Source: Brassica napus
Lineage: Eukaryota > Streptophyta > Magnoliopsida > Brassicales > Brassicaceae
Direction: 5' to 3'
DNA: 64,000 nt
Assembly (NCBI RefSeq): GCF_020379485.1
Contig: NC_063435.1
Coordinates: forward strand, 1,054,001-1,118,000
The position numbers and the translations under genes are program-made. Shown here piece after piece: positions 35,560-48,500 of this stretch (the first letter of the stretch is position 1; the number at the start of each line of letters is the position of its first letter). The notes under the pieces were generated by a model. That model was given only the letters and a program-made list of their open reading frames with translations, ran no database searches and was not told the origin of the DNA.

Positions 35560-38500
35560 AATCAGTAAGAGCATCTTAATACAGTTATTTATGAATGTAT
35601 GAGTGTAACTACTAGCCGTTTGAAAGGGGCAAGGCGATATATATTCCCATTTGGTGTTTTCTTTTAGTCTTATCTGCTTTGATTCTCGAACCCCTCGATG
35701 AGAGCAAGAAGATAAACTTAGAAAAAAAATATATATATATATATATATTTACCGGTTGTTTAAATACTTGGACCCGACCATGTTAGTGACATTGGTATAT
35801 TCACTACCCCTCATCTAATGATTTGGTCTGGCCGTCTGGGTATGCTTTAGAAAGTCAAGTTTGTATGACCATTTTGAACTAGACTTGTGGTTCGTCCTTG
35901 ACAAAGGAACCGTATTTGTGAGTCCTTCTAATGGGTTTATGGGCTTTTTATCGTGGAAAGTTCTTGCTTACCACGGAAACGCCATTATCAAAGTGGACTA
36001 AATAAGGCAAAATTAGTCTGATGGGCTTGCGTCCAGTGTCAGTTGTGCATGGGTCGTTTTCTTGGACGTGATACAAATAAATTCAGTTACTACACGAACA
36101 AAAAAAACTGTATTGACACTAGTTGTGGTCAGTCAAATCACAAAACCATGAAACACTTTAACCCTTCAAATTATTAATACTGTATAGTGAAGATATTGTC
36201 CGTCAGTTAAAACATATTATCCATCAAGTTAACTTCATGATTACAATATTTAAATTAGAAAATGCTATTCTCATAATCATGAGATTAGAACTTAAAAGAG
36301 ATTGCAACATTTTCTCACATAAAAATTGAAGATGGCGTTGTGTTTCGTCTCTGAAGGACGAATTTGTAACGAATTTTCTACATGTCTTACTTACAAAAAG
36401 TGATCTAATGGTTAGCAATAATTCATCCTTTTGATCCGTCGCCGAACAGGCATTTGATATTTTACGTAAACAATCAAAGTTTCTGATCAAATGAAACACA
36501 AAACAAAATCATCATCATACACAATTAGATTACATATATAAGTTTATTCATCAATGGTATAAGTGATGAAATGTGCTTTTCCCGATAAACTTCATCATAA
36601 GCTTTGTAGAAAAACAAAAAGATACGATACAAAGAACATATGAATAACGTGCTGGAGAGGATTGCACAACACGTATTTGATGCTTTTAAGTACTTGAGTA
36701 TATATATACACCGTACATGAGAGAATTACATAACAAGTATGTGATACAAAGTATGCTTTGAAGCATCCTATTAATTAAAGTTTTTATGGTTAGTGCTGAT
36801 TCTTATAACTAATCGTAAGATTTAACTTAACTGCCATGTTATGTCAACCACCACTAGTTTGTTTTAATTTTCTCAGACAGTATTTTTTTGTTCTTTATCT
36901 GCCAAGCAATTATATTTCAAATCCTAAAGCAAAACATTATCCCGTCCGAATTCGTTACTATTTAAATCTTTTGTACGCTAAAGGGAGTAGTTAACAAATG
37001 TTGCATATGTACAATGTTGAAGTAAGAGCTTCACTGATATACACTGTCGTACTGACAATGATGAAGAACGTTGCTGAAACTGAAACATAGGAGCCGCGGT
37101 ATTGGGATTGAAGCCAGAGGTAAATTAAAACATGCGTTATGATAACTAGGACGTTTCTCAGAACTTTTCTAAAAGAAACTTTACTAGTAAATGATTTACA
37201 ACATATAACTGATTTTCTTTTCAACAACTCGTAATAATATCTTGGGTGATTTTCTTATGCGCGCATCTATAGATATGAAGTGTGTACAAGTGGGAAGAAA
37301 AAAGTAACTCGTGTATCCTTTGCACTATACTCGAAAAAGAGACCTTTGGGCTGTTAACATTGACGTGTAGATAATGTTCCTTTCTTGAAGCAACAAACTA
37401 CTAGACGTCATCGTATTATTCAGAGATTATACCTTAACTTTCAAGAACCATTGGCTTTCCCAACAAAAATAATCTGATCCAATAAGTTGACGGCAGCAGA
37501 TACCTTAACCCTAGATGAAAATCACTAAACTGATCGGAATGTCCAAAAGATTTTTGTCCACAAAATTGACAAATGACGAATACATCACTCTCCATAACTA
37601 CACAACAACTCTTTCAGTGTATATCTTTTCATTTATTTTTGATATTTAATATCCTTGTTTAGATCTACATCATACATAACATAATAATTGCATGCCAGTT
37701 TACATGGATATCGACAGTTCACGATTATAGTAGCATTTAGACAATCTAACCCAACTCTATATTTTCCTATAGAATAGATAAAATCTATTATAAAGATGAA
37801 ATTTATTCTAATGTGACTTCATAATAAATTTTCTCTATTTTTTAGAGAATTTTTTTTGAGAAACTTTGTTTTTATCTCTATATTTAGAATAAAAATATTA
37901 TATTTCTATTTCTTTTAAAATAGAAGAAATCTATTATAAAAACATATATTGGAGTCAATTCATTTTATAATAAAAGTTACTATATTTTAGTAGAAAATAT
38001 AGATCTGAGTTGAAATGCTCCTAAAATTCCTTTAGTTTTTATCTAATTATTATATGTAAAACTTATCAAACACTCATAATTTTATAGTTGACGTTGCCGA
38101 TGGAATTTACTCTTTAATTCTTTATGAATTTAATTGGCCAAAGAGAATCTTGAAATAAACCTCAGGAATATTGAATTCAATGAACTATTATTACTACTAC
38201 CAGTTACAAGTTTATATAATTAGGTTGAAAGAGTCTTCGCTTGTGGAAGAAGAAAAACCCGTAATACATAATTTCTCCATATACTATAAAACAGAGACAC
38301 TGATACAAGAACACGATTTCAAGCAAAAATAATTACATGCAATTGGCTAGCTAAAGAATCATTTATTGTTTGTGTAGTCTATAGTTGTTATCTAGAGGCA
38401 TTTATGCGGATGCATATGTAGTTTTTAGTTGTAACTATTGATACTGCTTACTTAAAAAAGTAATGATATAAATTCATATTTCTCTCCAACAACATGCATT

Positions 38501-39540
38501 AACACAAACCACATGCCTTGTTCTCTTGATATGAATTGCATAGTTTGATATGAGTGATTTTTATGAATATTTATCTCTGTAAGTAATTTTACAAAATGTG
38601 CTTTTTAGGTAGATTTGTTCTTATCTTGATTTTGTTCTCTCTATACCTACTATCTCTCTATGCCTTGCTAAAACGTATAAGCAACCTTCACAGACCAGAA
38701 GATCTACACAAGAGCCATCGATTGGTAAAATGTAGAGGAATCATTAGTTACTTTCATAAGAAAAAGTCGCACAACAAATAACTTTAGTAAAGTTAAAAAA
38801 AAATCTTTAGCAAAAAAAATAACAAATAACTCACATGTCACCCTATTCCAGTTGTATATATCCAGCTGTGCTCCAATCATTCAAGAAAATAATTAGTAAA
38901 TTAGTTTCTTTTCTTTTGTCAACTGTAAATTAGTTTCATTTTGTCAACCTAGTATATGTTCCTTTTGTCTAAAAACTAGCAGCTAAAATAAGTTCGATTA
39001 TTCCTAACACTATAATAAAGTTTAAGAATGTAACTTATTTTTTAATCTAAGCCAGTAACACAACATAAGCGTAAATTCTTTTTGCATCAATTTTAACGCC
39101 ACGTAAGCAAATTAGTTAGAGTATCTTCTATCTATTACTTTTTATTTGTTGACAAAAAAAAAACACTTTTATTTACTTTTTCTCTACACTCCACCACTAT
39201 CTTCTTCTCTGCAACCAAAACCTCTTCCTCTCTCTCCTTCCCATTTTCCCTAATCAGCGATTTAGGGAAGGAAAAACATAATTAATCACTAAAACTGAGA
39301 AAAAACAATAATATTTGTTTAATCGTTATTGGTGTGTGCCTTTTGTTTAGTAGTGCATTCTTCATCTCGAGAAAAAAAACAGAGACATCTTTCATCGAAA
39401 CAGAGTCCATTACAAAAAAAACAGACAGCGAAAACGACAAAGCATCCGTGACCTCCTCCTTCCTCGATTCTCTTACATCCTTTTGTTTTGTTATTTTTGT
39501 GGCAGACATTGCTTAATCTTTCAAAAGTCTTTTACTTTAC
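35560..39540. other. Intergenic region between the LRR and GH127 genes
   Basis: About 4 kb without a supported gene. A TA microsatellite lies near 35731-35750. A possible MITE lies at about 37740-38030. A small frame at 38596-38781 would encode a 61-residue peptide with a hydrophobic start and basic tail, but no support beyond the frame itself is seen. Confidence 0.45.
37740..38030. mobile_element. AT-rich MITE-like sequence
   Basis: The segment begins 'acccaactctatatttt' and ends, on the minus strand, with 'ggagcatttcaactcagatctatatttt'. The inside is full of 'ctctattttagaataaa' words in both orientations, a layout common for Brassicaceae MITEs. Ends and target duplication are not resolved. 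Confidence 0.35.
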
Positions 39541-39547
39541 CACGCTT

Positions 39548-39555
39548 TATAAATA
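39548..39555 (+). promoter_or_regulatory. TATA box of the GH127 gene
   Basis: TATAAATA, about 150 bp upstream of the start codon, preceded by a CT-rich region (39177-39250). Confidence 0.55.
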
Positions 39556-39703
39556 TCCCCATCTCATTACTCTTTCTCTTCCCCAACGATCTCTAACTGT
39601 TTAGAATCTTTTCATTCTCTTCTTAGAATCTGAATCTGGGTTTTTCATTTTGATCATTATTAAAAAATCTTTTTTTCTCTAAAACACTTACAGAAAAACA
39701 GAG

Positions 39704-42700
39704 ATGAAGTTTGGTCTCATCGTAACGGTTGCGTTACTACTACACATAACCTTTCTCGTCTGTCTAGCGAAAGAGTGTACAAACACTCCTTCTCAGCTCT
39801 CATCCCACACTTTCCGCAACGAGCTTCTCCGATCAAACAACGAATCTCTCAAAACAGAGATGTTCTCTCATTACCACCTCACGCCAACCGATGACTCAGC
39901 TTGGTCTAGTTTGCTACCGCGCAAGATGCTTAGAGAAGAGGAAGACGAATACAGCTGGACCATCATGTATCGTAAGATCAAGAACTCGGATAACTCATCT
40001 GGTAGCTTCTTAAAGGACGTTTCCTTGCACGATGTTAGGCTGGATCCGAGCACTTTCCAGTGGAGGGCTCAGCAGACGAATCTTGAGTATCTGTTGATGC
40101 TGGATGTTGATGGTTTGAGTTGGAGTTTCCGTAAAGCTGCTGGTATTGCTGCTTCTGGTGTTCCTTATGGAGGTTGGGAGGGGCCTGATAGTGAACTCCG
40201 TGGCCATTTTGTTGGTAATATAAAGCTGATTATTTTCTCCAGTTCAGTTTCAGTTTCTTGATCTGTGTTTTTTATAGTATGGAATAAAAAAATAGGTTTA
40301 TAGATTTTAATGTTTGGTATTAGCAATGGTCGTTAGGCGCTTTATATGAGATTATTGATTAAAAGATGCCTAGACTGATTTTTTGAGCGTATAGACCAAA
40401 AATTGTTCTAGAAAAGTCTTTTTATTTGTCGCAGGTCTAGGTGCGCCTAGACCGATTTTTAGAACATATATATTAGAATGCATAGACCCTATAAAGATTC
40501 TCACCTTAAACATTTGCATAGACACTTGAAAGGATCTCTGACTGTTTTTGTTTTTGAAGGTCACTACTTGAGTGCAACAGCTTACATGTGGGCAAGTACT
40601 CATAACAACACTCTCAAGGAGAAGATGTCTTCTCTTGTCTCAGCTTTATCTGCTTGCCAGGAGAAGGTTGGCACAGGGTATCTCTCTGCTTTCCCTTCCA
40701 GCTTTTTCGACCGGTTCGAAGCTATAAAGCCTGTCTGGGCTCCATACTACACCATTCACAAGGTGAAATACTCATACATCTGAGATGCTTGTGATGTTTT
40801 ATATAAAAAAGGTTTTTAACTTTATGTCTAAATCTTGACAGATTTTAGCCGGCTTGGTGGATCAGTACAAGTTGGCAGGGAACAGTCAAGCTCTTAAAAT
40901 GGCGACATGGATGGCTGATTACTTTTATGTCCGTGTTCGCAATGTGATAAAGATGTACAGCGTTGAAAGACACTGGCAGTCACTAAACGAAGAAACTGGT
41001 GGCATGAATGATGTTCTGTACCAGATATACAGCATCACTGTGAGTTCAAAAACCTTATCAAACTCCTCCTTAGATACCTACATCTAGCTTTTGTGTCATA
41101 TCAATAGTTTTATTGGACTCTTGCAGGGAGACTCCAAGTATTTGCTGCTCGCACATCTCTTTGACAAGCCTTGTTTTCTTGGAGTGCTTGCAATCCAGGC
41201 TGATGATATAAGTGGATTCCACTCTAACACACATATTCCCATTGTGGTTGGTTCCCAACTCCGGTATGAAATCACTGGTGATCCACTCCATAAGGTACTG
41301 AAGCATACATAATCTTGAAAAGTGTGAGATTTTTTTAAAGAAAACATTGATTTTTTTTTTTGATTCTGATGTCTGTATTTCCAGGAAATCTCAATGTTCT
41401 TTATGGATATAGTCAATGCTTCCCACAGCTATGCGACCGGAGGAACATCAGTCGGTGAATTCTGGTAATAGTACTAACATGACCTGACGTTAGAGTTATT
41501 AGAGACAGTCTCTCACATCGGAAGTTGAAAGGAATTTCAAATAATATATAATATAGACGGGCTGAGATTCCTTCTAACTTTCGATGTGGGAGACTTTCTT
41601 TCTAATAAGAGTTTGTTTCATTTTGACACTACCTTAGTTTTAACTCGAAATCATGATCTGGAAATGTTTAACATTAGGCAAGATCCAAAGAGATTGGCGA
41701 CTACGCTGCAAACTGAAAACGAGGAATCATGTACTACCTATAACATGCTCAAGGTAAGCATTTTAAGTTCTGTTTTTGTTCTCTTTTTTTATTTAGCTCA
41801 ATGTTACATTATTAACAACTTTATACAATTTTCAGGTGTCTAGGAATCTGTTCAGGTGGACAAAAGAAGTTAGTTATGCAGACTATTACGAGCGTGCTTT
41901 GACAAACGGTGTGCTTGGGATTCAAAGGGGAACCGAGCCTGGAAAGATGATCTACATGCTCCCACTGGGTAAAGGTGTTTCTAAGGCCGTGACTTATCAC
42001 GGTTGGGGAACACCTTATGATGCCTTCTGGTGTTGCTATGGCACTGGTAAATCTTTACTACAACCATCTTGTTTGCTACTTTTTTTTAAAGAAAACAGAT
42101 AGATTTTGAGGATTCTGTTTTGTTTCTGCACAGGAATTGAATCTTTTTCAAAACTGGGAGATTCTATATATTTTCAAGAAGATGGAGATGGAGAGTCTCC
42201 AGCTCTCTATGTCACACAATATATATCAAGCACACTAGATTGGAAGTCTTCTGGTGTTTTGCTATCTCAGACAGTTAAACCGGTTGTGTCATGGGATCCG
42301 TACATGCGTGTGACATTCATTTTATCTTCCTCCAAAGGGGTAAAATCTTTTGGCATAAACCAGATGAAACTCTGTTCATGTGAATAGAGAGTCTGATGGA
42401 TCTGATTTTCTTGCAGGGGATAGGGAAGGAGTCCACTTTGAATCTAAGGATTCCTGTTTGGACAAACTCTGAAACTGCTAAAGTTTCTTTGAATGGACAA
42501 TCCTTGAAAGTACCAGCTTCAGGTAATTTAACATTCTGTATGTAACCAGTGTTCTAAAAATCTGTCTAGCGGCAAATCAGAATTAAACTAAATGAGTAAT
42601 TTATAACTAGTTTTTTAAAAAATTGGTCTAGGTGCACAAAAAACGGTCTAGACGCCGGCCTAATCAATAATCTCGTATAAAGTGTCTAACTAGCGCCTAG

Positions 42701-43820
42701 CAATTTTTTGAACATTGTTATAACATAAAATCGGTTTCTAAATTTAAAGAACAGAACCAGCTCTAGATGTCTATAGTTTCTGCTATAGTCTCTAGTCTGC
42801 TATAGTTTCATATTGGAGCTACCTTTTGCTGCAGGTAACTTTCTATCAATCAAACAGAACTGGAAGTCAGGAGATCAAGTAACCATGGAGCTACCATTGA
42901 GTATCAGAACTGAAGCTATAAAAGGTATAGCCACTGTTCTTAATCTTCATTACAATGCGTTGAATCAGCTTATACTGTCTACATTTGGTTAAGTCAAACC
43001 GGTTAAGCGGATCTTAATCATAGTGTACTCAAATGTTCTGTTCAACTCTGTTCTGACAACATAAACTGATTTATCAGATGATAGACCGGAGTACGCATCT
43101 CTTCAGGCCATACTCTATGGCCCTTACTTGTTAGCTGGACTCACAAGCAGGGACTGGAGCATCACAACTCAGGCTAAAGATAACATATGGATAAGATCTA
43201 TACCCGAAACAGACAACAGTCACCTTGTCACACTCTCGCAACAATCTGGAAACACATCTTACGTCTTGTCAAATAACAACCAAACCATCACCATGGAAGC
43301 ATCGCCCGCGCCAGGGACGCAAGCCGCTGTTGCAGCAACTTTCAGGCTCGTGACTGCTGATCTTAAACGGATGATATTAGGTCCAGAGGAGCTAATTGGA
43401 AGCCAGGTCATGATTGAACCGTTTGATTTCCCTGGGATGCTTGTGACGCAAGCAACTGATAGCTCCCTTGCGGTTCAAGGTTCTTCTCCTAGTGATAAAG
43501 AAGCCTCGAGGTTTCGTTTAGTAGCTGGAGTTGATGGGAAGCAGGGGAGTGTTTCTCTAATGCTAGAGAGCAAGAAGGGTTGTTATGTGTACAGTGATCA
43601 AACCATGAAGGCTGGAATGAAACTGAGGCTCAAGTGTGATTCTGATGGGAGTGATGAGAAGTTTAAACAGGCAGCAAGCTTTGTGTTAAGGAAAGGGATG
43701 AGTCAATACAATCCTATGAGCTTTGTGATGAATGGAGTGCAGAGGAACTTTGTGTTATCTCCATTGTTCAGCTTAAGAGATGAAACATACAATGTGTACT
43801 TCAGTTTACAACAAACTTGA
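39704..43820 (+). CDS. GH127/DUF1680 beta-L-arabinofuranosidase-like secreted protein
   Basis: Eleven exons join in frame to 863 residues: 39704-40214, 40560-40762, 40842-41039, 41127-41294, 41385-41464, 41678-41753, 41836-42046, 42134-42339, 42417-42522, 42835-42924 and 43078-43820. A signal peptide (MKFGLIVTVALLLHITFLVCLA) targets it to the secretory route. The catalytic (alpha/alpha)6 barrel runs to about residue 620. In bacterial HypBA1 a Glu-x-Cys pair and a Cys-Cys pair hold zinc and supply the cysteine nucleophile; here 'NEESC' (about 41727) and 'FWCCYGTG' (about 42028) match these. The C-terminal exon contains an AbfB/ricin-like region (FPGMLVTQATDSSLAVQG). The expected substrate is arabinofuranosyl residues on wall glycoproteins such as extensins. 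Synteny: At5g12950/At5g12960. It appears intact. Confidence 0.9.
40310..40475 (+). mobile_element. Small repeat/MITE copy in intron 1 of the GH127 gene
   Basis: Words such as 'gttaggcgctttatatgagattattgatta', 'cctagactgattttt' and 'gcgcctagaccgatttttagaacat' match the reverse complement of 42550-42725 in intron 9 of the same gene. The two copies are diverged and in opposite orientation. The ends resemble a 'ttttagaaca' terminus. Noncoding. Confidence 0.65.
41494..41610. repeat. Inverted repeat in intron 5 of the GH127 gene
   Basis: The left arm 'cagtctctcacatcggaag' pairs with the right arm 'ctttcgatgtgggagact' about 70 bp away, with the pairing extending into 'ttgaaaggaatt / attccttctaac'. 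The 'cacatcgg' word is common at ends of small LTR-type (TRIM) and MITE sequences. It may be a solo terminal repeat or a foldback MITE. Confidence 0.5.
42550..42725 (-). mobile_element. Small repeat/MITE copy in intron 9 of the GH127 gene
   Basis: Read on the minus strand it gives 'gctaggcgctagttagacactttatacgagattattgatta', matching the intron 1 copy at about 40330 at most positions, followed by 'gtctagaccgttttttgtgc'. It has 'ttttagaaca' at the far end (about 42552). The two copies are in opposite orientation within one transcript. Confidence 0.65.
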
Positions 43821-44348
43821 AGAAAGATTTACTTAAAAAAAGCTCCTTTAAGTATTTTGGGTGAAAAATAAGAAAAAGTGTTAAGGAAATAGCTATAAGG
43901 GTTGTGTTTAGATGTTTAGTTTGATTAGGTGGTTTGTGTTATGTAATTTAATCTACAAATGTATGTTGCAAGTTACTATAAATATATAGACTAAAGTTTT
44001 TTTTCACAAATTTGCATGACAATTTATTGAACATCTTTTATTTTATTGGTCATTAATGTAATGATTCTTAAAAAAAAAAAAACAGAACAGACTAGGTTGC
44101 AGTCTTCAACCAGTGAAAACTAAAATTGTACTTAATTGTTTTTTATTTTTCACAATATTTTATTAGAAGATGACAAAACTGTTTCATGCGTTTATTCAAT
44201 TGAGATTGTATACACTAACAAAGCTAATCAATTCAAAAACCCAGAAAATAAAGTAACATTTCGGACAAACAAAACCCAGAACCTGGAAACTGTAAAACGT
44301 GTTACAAACTTATAAGTGAACTATGGGAAACAGCAGCAGATGTGTAAT

Positions 44349-44831
44349 CTATGGAGAAGCAAAGGGAACATGGTTATGATGGAGAGGGTCGGATCCAGTG
44401 GGAACTCGTCTTTCTTCAACATCATAAGCTGATCCAACATCAATCTCCTTCTCCTGTGTTGTCCAAAATTATATTTAATGATATGTTTTATTCATCAAAA
44501 ATAGAAATGAAAATACAAACATTATATTATACCCCTACGTTGAATACAAAACGAGTATCAAAAGAACGCTAGAAACAAAACTATGTTTTACCTTTTTCAT
44601 GGCGTTCATATCTTCCGTTTCTCCAAACCAAAAGAACGCTAGAAACAAAAGAAAACAGACGAGTCATTTCATAGAAACCAAGGGCCTAGAAAAAAGATGG
44701 AAAAAGATTCTTAGAGAGTGTGACTTACATTTTGTAGAAGAAGAGTGAGCAAGTGGGCATTGAAGAAGAACGATGGAGACGAAGAAGATGATTGTGATGA
44801 GAAGGCTTCCTTTGTATCTCATCGCCGCCAT
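44349..44831 (-). CDS. CLE40: CLE40 signalling peptide precursor
   Basis: A gene of three tiny exons: 44831-44729, 44638-44592 and 44453-44349, joining in frame to an 84-residue precursor. Residues 1-29 (MAAMRYKGSLLITIIFFVSI...LAHSSS) form a signal peptide. Exon 2 encodes SFFWFGETEDMNAMKK, matching the Arabidopsis CLE40 interior. Exon 3 carries the CLE dodecapeptide RRVPTGSDPLHH followed by a short tail NHVPFASP and stop. CLE40 is secreted in root and shoot meristems and limits stem-cell number through ACR4/CLV1-type receptors. It lies directly downstream of CALS3, as in Arabidopsis (recalled At5g12990/At5g13000). CLE position 2 is Arg where Arabidopsis has Gln. A 22-bp direct repeat duplicates the exon 2 acceptor 70 bp downstream. 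Confidence 0.9.
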
Positions 44832-44959
44832 TTTCAAAACAAAATGAAAAAAACCTCCCTTTGTTGAAGAAAGAAGTGACAGAGAGTGAGCGTGTCGAGA
44901 GGTGTCGTCTAAATTAATAAAGTGAAAGTTCCGGTTTTGCCCTCGTCATGATGTGGAGC

Positions 44960-45580
44960 GGATGGGCAAATCCGTCATTTTATTATTTTTAACTTTAAAT
45001 CCGTCACTTTAACCTGTACGGACGATGATTACCGTTTACAGGCTGGAACGAGTCAGACAAATATTCATTCTCGTACAAATGTCGTGGAGCTGGTTTTTAC
45101 GCGCCACGTTGCTGCTTAGTTATTTGTTCTTTAGTGGAGCTAGTGGGCTTTCAAGTTGGCCCAATTATGAGCAAAGTCGGGCTTCTTTCCATAATAATAA
45201 ATAACCAAGAGAGCCCATTTTAGAAGTCCAACGAAAAATCAGATCGTTTTAAAGAGAAGAAAAAAACATATCATCAATATTTCAAATATATTTTTTTTTT
45301 TGATAAACATGAATATTTCAATTAAAATCATCTTTGCTGTACTAAAAAACCTCAAAGACATGATTGCAAAAAGCTTTAATATCGTGGATGAAAGTTTAAA
45401 ATATTTTTGGATGGTTAAAAAGTTGAAACATATTACTACATTGTTTCTACATTGGCAAAAAATAATTAAAATAATTTTAAACTAATATCACATCCATTTG
45501 ATTCGTGCTACATGTACCAACAGCAACAACAACGGCTAAAGACATTAGACATTACATCCAAGTGAATGAGAAGTGAAGAT
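44960..45580. other. Intergenic region between CLE40 and CALS3
   Basis: Contains several 'gggctt/ggccca/agcccat' words (45145-45222) resembling TCP site II or telo-box-linked promoter motifs in the CLE40 upstream region. Otherwise it is AT-rich, without a supported gene. Confidence 0.4.
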
Positions 45581-45589
45581 GATGATGAA

Positions 45590-48500
45590 TCATTCCTTGT
45601 TTCGAGAAGAACGATCCTTCCTATGACCTCCAAGGATACGAGAGATCTGAAGACCTCTACTGAAAGCTTGATTGAAAAGCATACGCGTCTGAAACTCCGA
45701 CACAAACGGAAACCAAGCCAAGAACGCCACCGGCGTGAACAGCAACAGCCCCATTACTATCTCATACCCACGAGCTAGTGTCCTCACTGATCCCCAGAAC
45801 CCTGCTCTATGCACCACCGGCTTACACGCTTGCGCAATCTGTGCAAACACACAACAACACACCAAAAAACTGCTTCAGTTTCATTCCATAACAGGACTCC
45901 AAACAACTAGAATGTTTGTTTTCTTTTACTTACCAAGAGCATACCCCAGCCTGTAGGCATAAATGCAAGGATGCACACTATTATGTCTTGTATGGTCATG
46001 TGAGCAAGTGTGATTAATATCACAATGATTGCGATGAATGTCAAGAATATTAGCCCCTTTATCAACCGGAACATCAGCTGGAAACTCGCACTGAACTTCC
46101 TCCTTCCGACAGAAACAGTCTGAAAGACAAACAAACAATGAGCAATAAAAATATATTATTTTAGGGAGAATTTCAACTTTATCCTAATTTAACTACCACT
46201 TTTCAAATTTACCTTTACAAATAGCCATGTTCATATATACTTTAAATTTTGATTAAAAGATTAAAATAACTCCTAAATAATATATAAATGTTAAATAATA
46301 TTTTTATAAAACATTTATAGAAGTTTATTAACCCAACCCCACACCTTAAATACTAAACCGTAAATAATAATCACTAAATCTTGAACCCAAATTTTAGAGT
46401 ATTTTATATTTTCGAGAAGTGGTAGCCAACTTAAGTTATCTATTTTTATTGACAGAGAATGATATATCATTGTATCAAGCAAAAAACACACCTTCATCAC
46501 AAACAGTATCAAGAAGATAACCAGCCACGATACTCCATAAACCTGAGTCAAGAAACGATCAAATTAGATTAATACCAACACTAAGAGCTTATATAGACTG
46601 GAAGTATAGACTAGTCTACATACCAGAAAGTTTTTAGTCTTCTCTGTGATGGTGAGATGATAAACAAGCCCATACTGATAGATAAAGAACCTTAGAGACA
46701 ACAAGATCTCAACAACAATGCCACGCTTCCCCGAATGTCTGAGATGTTCTTGCTCTTCCTCCCACCAAGACTCCCAACTCTTCTCAGCCGGGACACCAAT
46801 ACCTCCGATGTTGTTTATCCACTTGTTCCAATCAGTCCAGTCATCAACAATCTTCTGCCACTCAAAACCCGAAGGGTTGAAGAGGAAGGGAGCAAATAGC
46901 CACGTCCCGACCATAAACCACATAGATATGGTGATCAGAAGATACGCAACCACGCCTCTATAAGCACTTCCGAAGATCTGATACACAACAAGCAGCAGCA
47001 TCATCTCAAGCCCTTTGACGAAGTGGCTCCGGGAGTAGAGTCTGTAGTTATCAGCGAACTTGGCGTGGAAGACGACGAAGCCTCTCCCTGTGGACCTGTA
47101 CTTGGCGCCGCCGTGGAGTAAGGTTCTTCCGTAGTAGTGAGTCTTTGTGCCGAGAGAGAATGTGAAGAACACTGGCGCTAACTGAAGCTGCATCAGGACG
47201 AACTCACTCAAGGCTGTCCTGAACCCTCTCTCTAATCCGATTTCCATGAGCATTGGTAGAGCCATCAGGAAACCAATCTGAACAAAGGACTGTGAAGCGA
47301 GAGCTATTTGCAAAGGTGTGTTGTCTCGGATGCCTTTCTGTGTGCTTAGTCCTTGCTCGAGCCCGCTCAAGACAAGGTAGAGACGTCCGTAGAGGAAGAT
47401 GTAGACAGTGAGAACCGTAATCTGTCAAAACAGTAGAAAAAAATGAATTAGATCCGAACTATTTGTGTGATTAACCACAACATAAGGAAGCAGTACCAGA
47501 GTGCTGAAGTAGAAGCCGACAGTGGTGAAGTAACACGACATCATACGGAAAAAGTCAAAACGGTGTCCAAGCCTGTAAATGTCCCGACTTAATGTCTGCT
47601 CTCCGTTGCCGTTAGCAATCTTGGCCTCAAACATAGAGATCTGATTTAGACCAACATCTCTTCCTTTACCTACTTGGATGTACTCATGATGTGTAACGTT
47701 TCCTTCACGAAGTGTAGAATTGAATCCTGCTCAACACACAGCCACCAGCAATCAAATCAGCAAAGGACATCACTTAGAAGAATCAATGGGAGAAAAATAA
47801 AATAGTCCGAGGCAAGAGTAGAATGAATATACCTGCAAAGATATCTTCACTGAGGTTGATTACTTTGGATGCTTTGCTAACACCACCTCTTGTTAGATGA
47901 AACAATCTATCGAAGACATCTGGATGACCATAATGGAAACGGACTCTATATAGGAGTAAAAGAACCAACATTAACAAGGAAACTCATGTCCAATAATCAT
48001 CTTAGTAAGCACACTTACCTCAAAGGATTTGCCAGTAATCGCTGACCAATGGTAACAAAACTAGTCTCTTGATTTGACATGAACCAAGCAAGGGAAGAAA
48101 CGCTGCAAAGAGTTAACAACACTTGTTAATCTTGAGCTAAAGAGAAATAACCTCCTAAAATAAATGGAAACGCAAAAAGTACTCACGATCCAGTGAATAT
48201 ATGTTCCCTAAGTCCAAGAATGGATGGATGCCTCACACCATCATGCTTTGTGAGAAACTCTTGAAGCAAGTTCCTCATCTTTAGCGCTTCCTCCATGTAA
48301 TTATCCTGATTAAAACGACATCAAGGAAAGAAACTTAATATCAACATGAAGCGTCGAGATAACTTTATGTCTAAGCAAAAAAAAAGAACAAATGCCATAC
48401 CTGATTCATATCAATTGTCTGTAAACCTTCTCCACGAGAGAAAATAATAGCATGGTTTTGGTTTTCTGGCTTTCCCTCTCCAAGAATAGCAGGTCCAGGA

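Noticed and set aside
38596..38781. Possible 61-residue small secreted peptide gene
   Set aside because: Hydrophobic start and basic tail are suggestive, but there is no known peptide motif, no clear promoter and the region is AT-rich; left as unsupported.
44351..44572. Plus-strand 73-codon frame
   Set aside because: Lies antisense to the CLE40 last exon and intron; the minus-strand CLE motif and splice sites are convincing.
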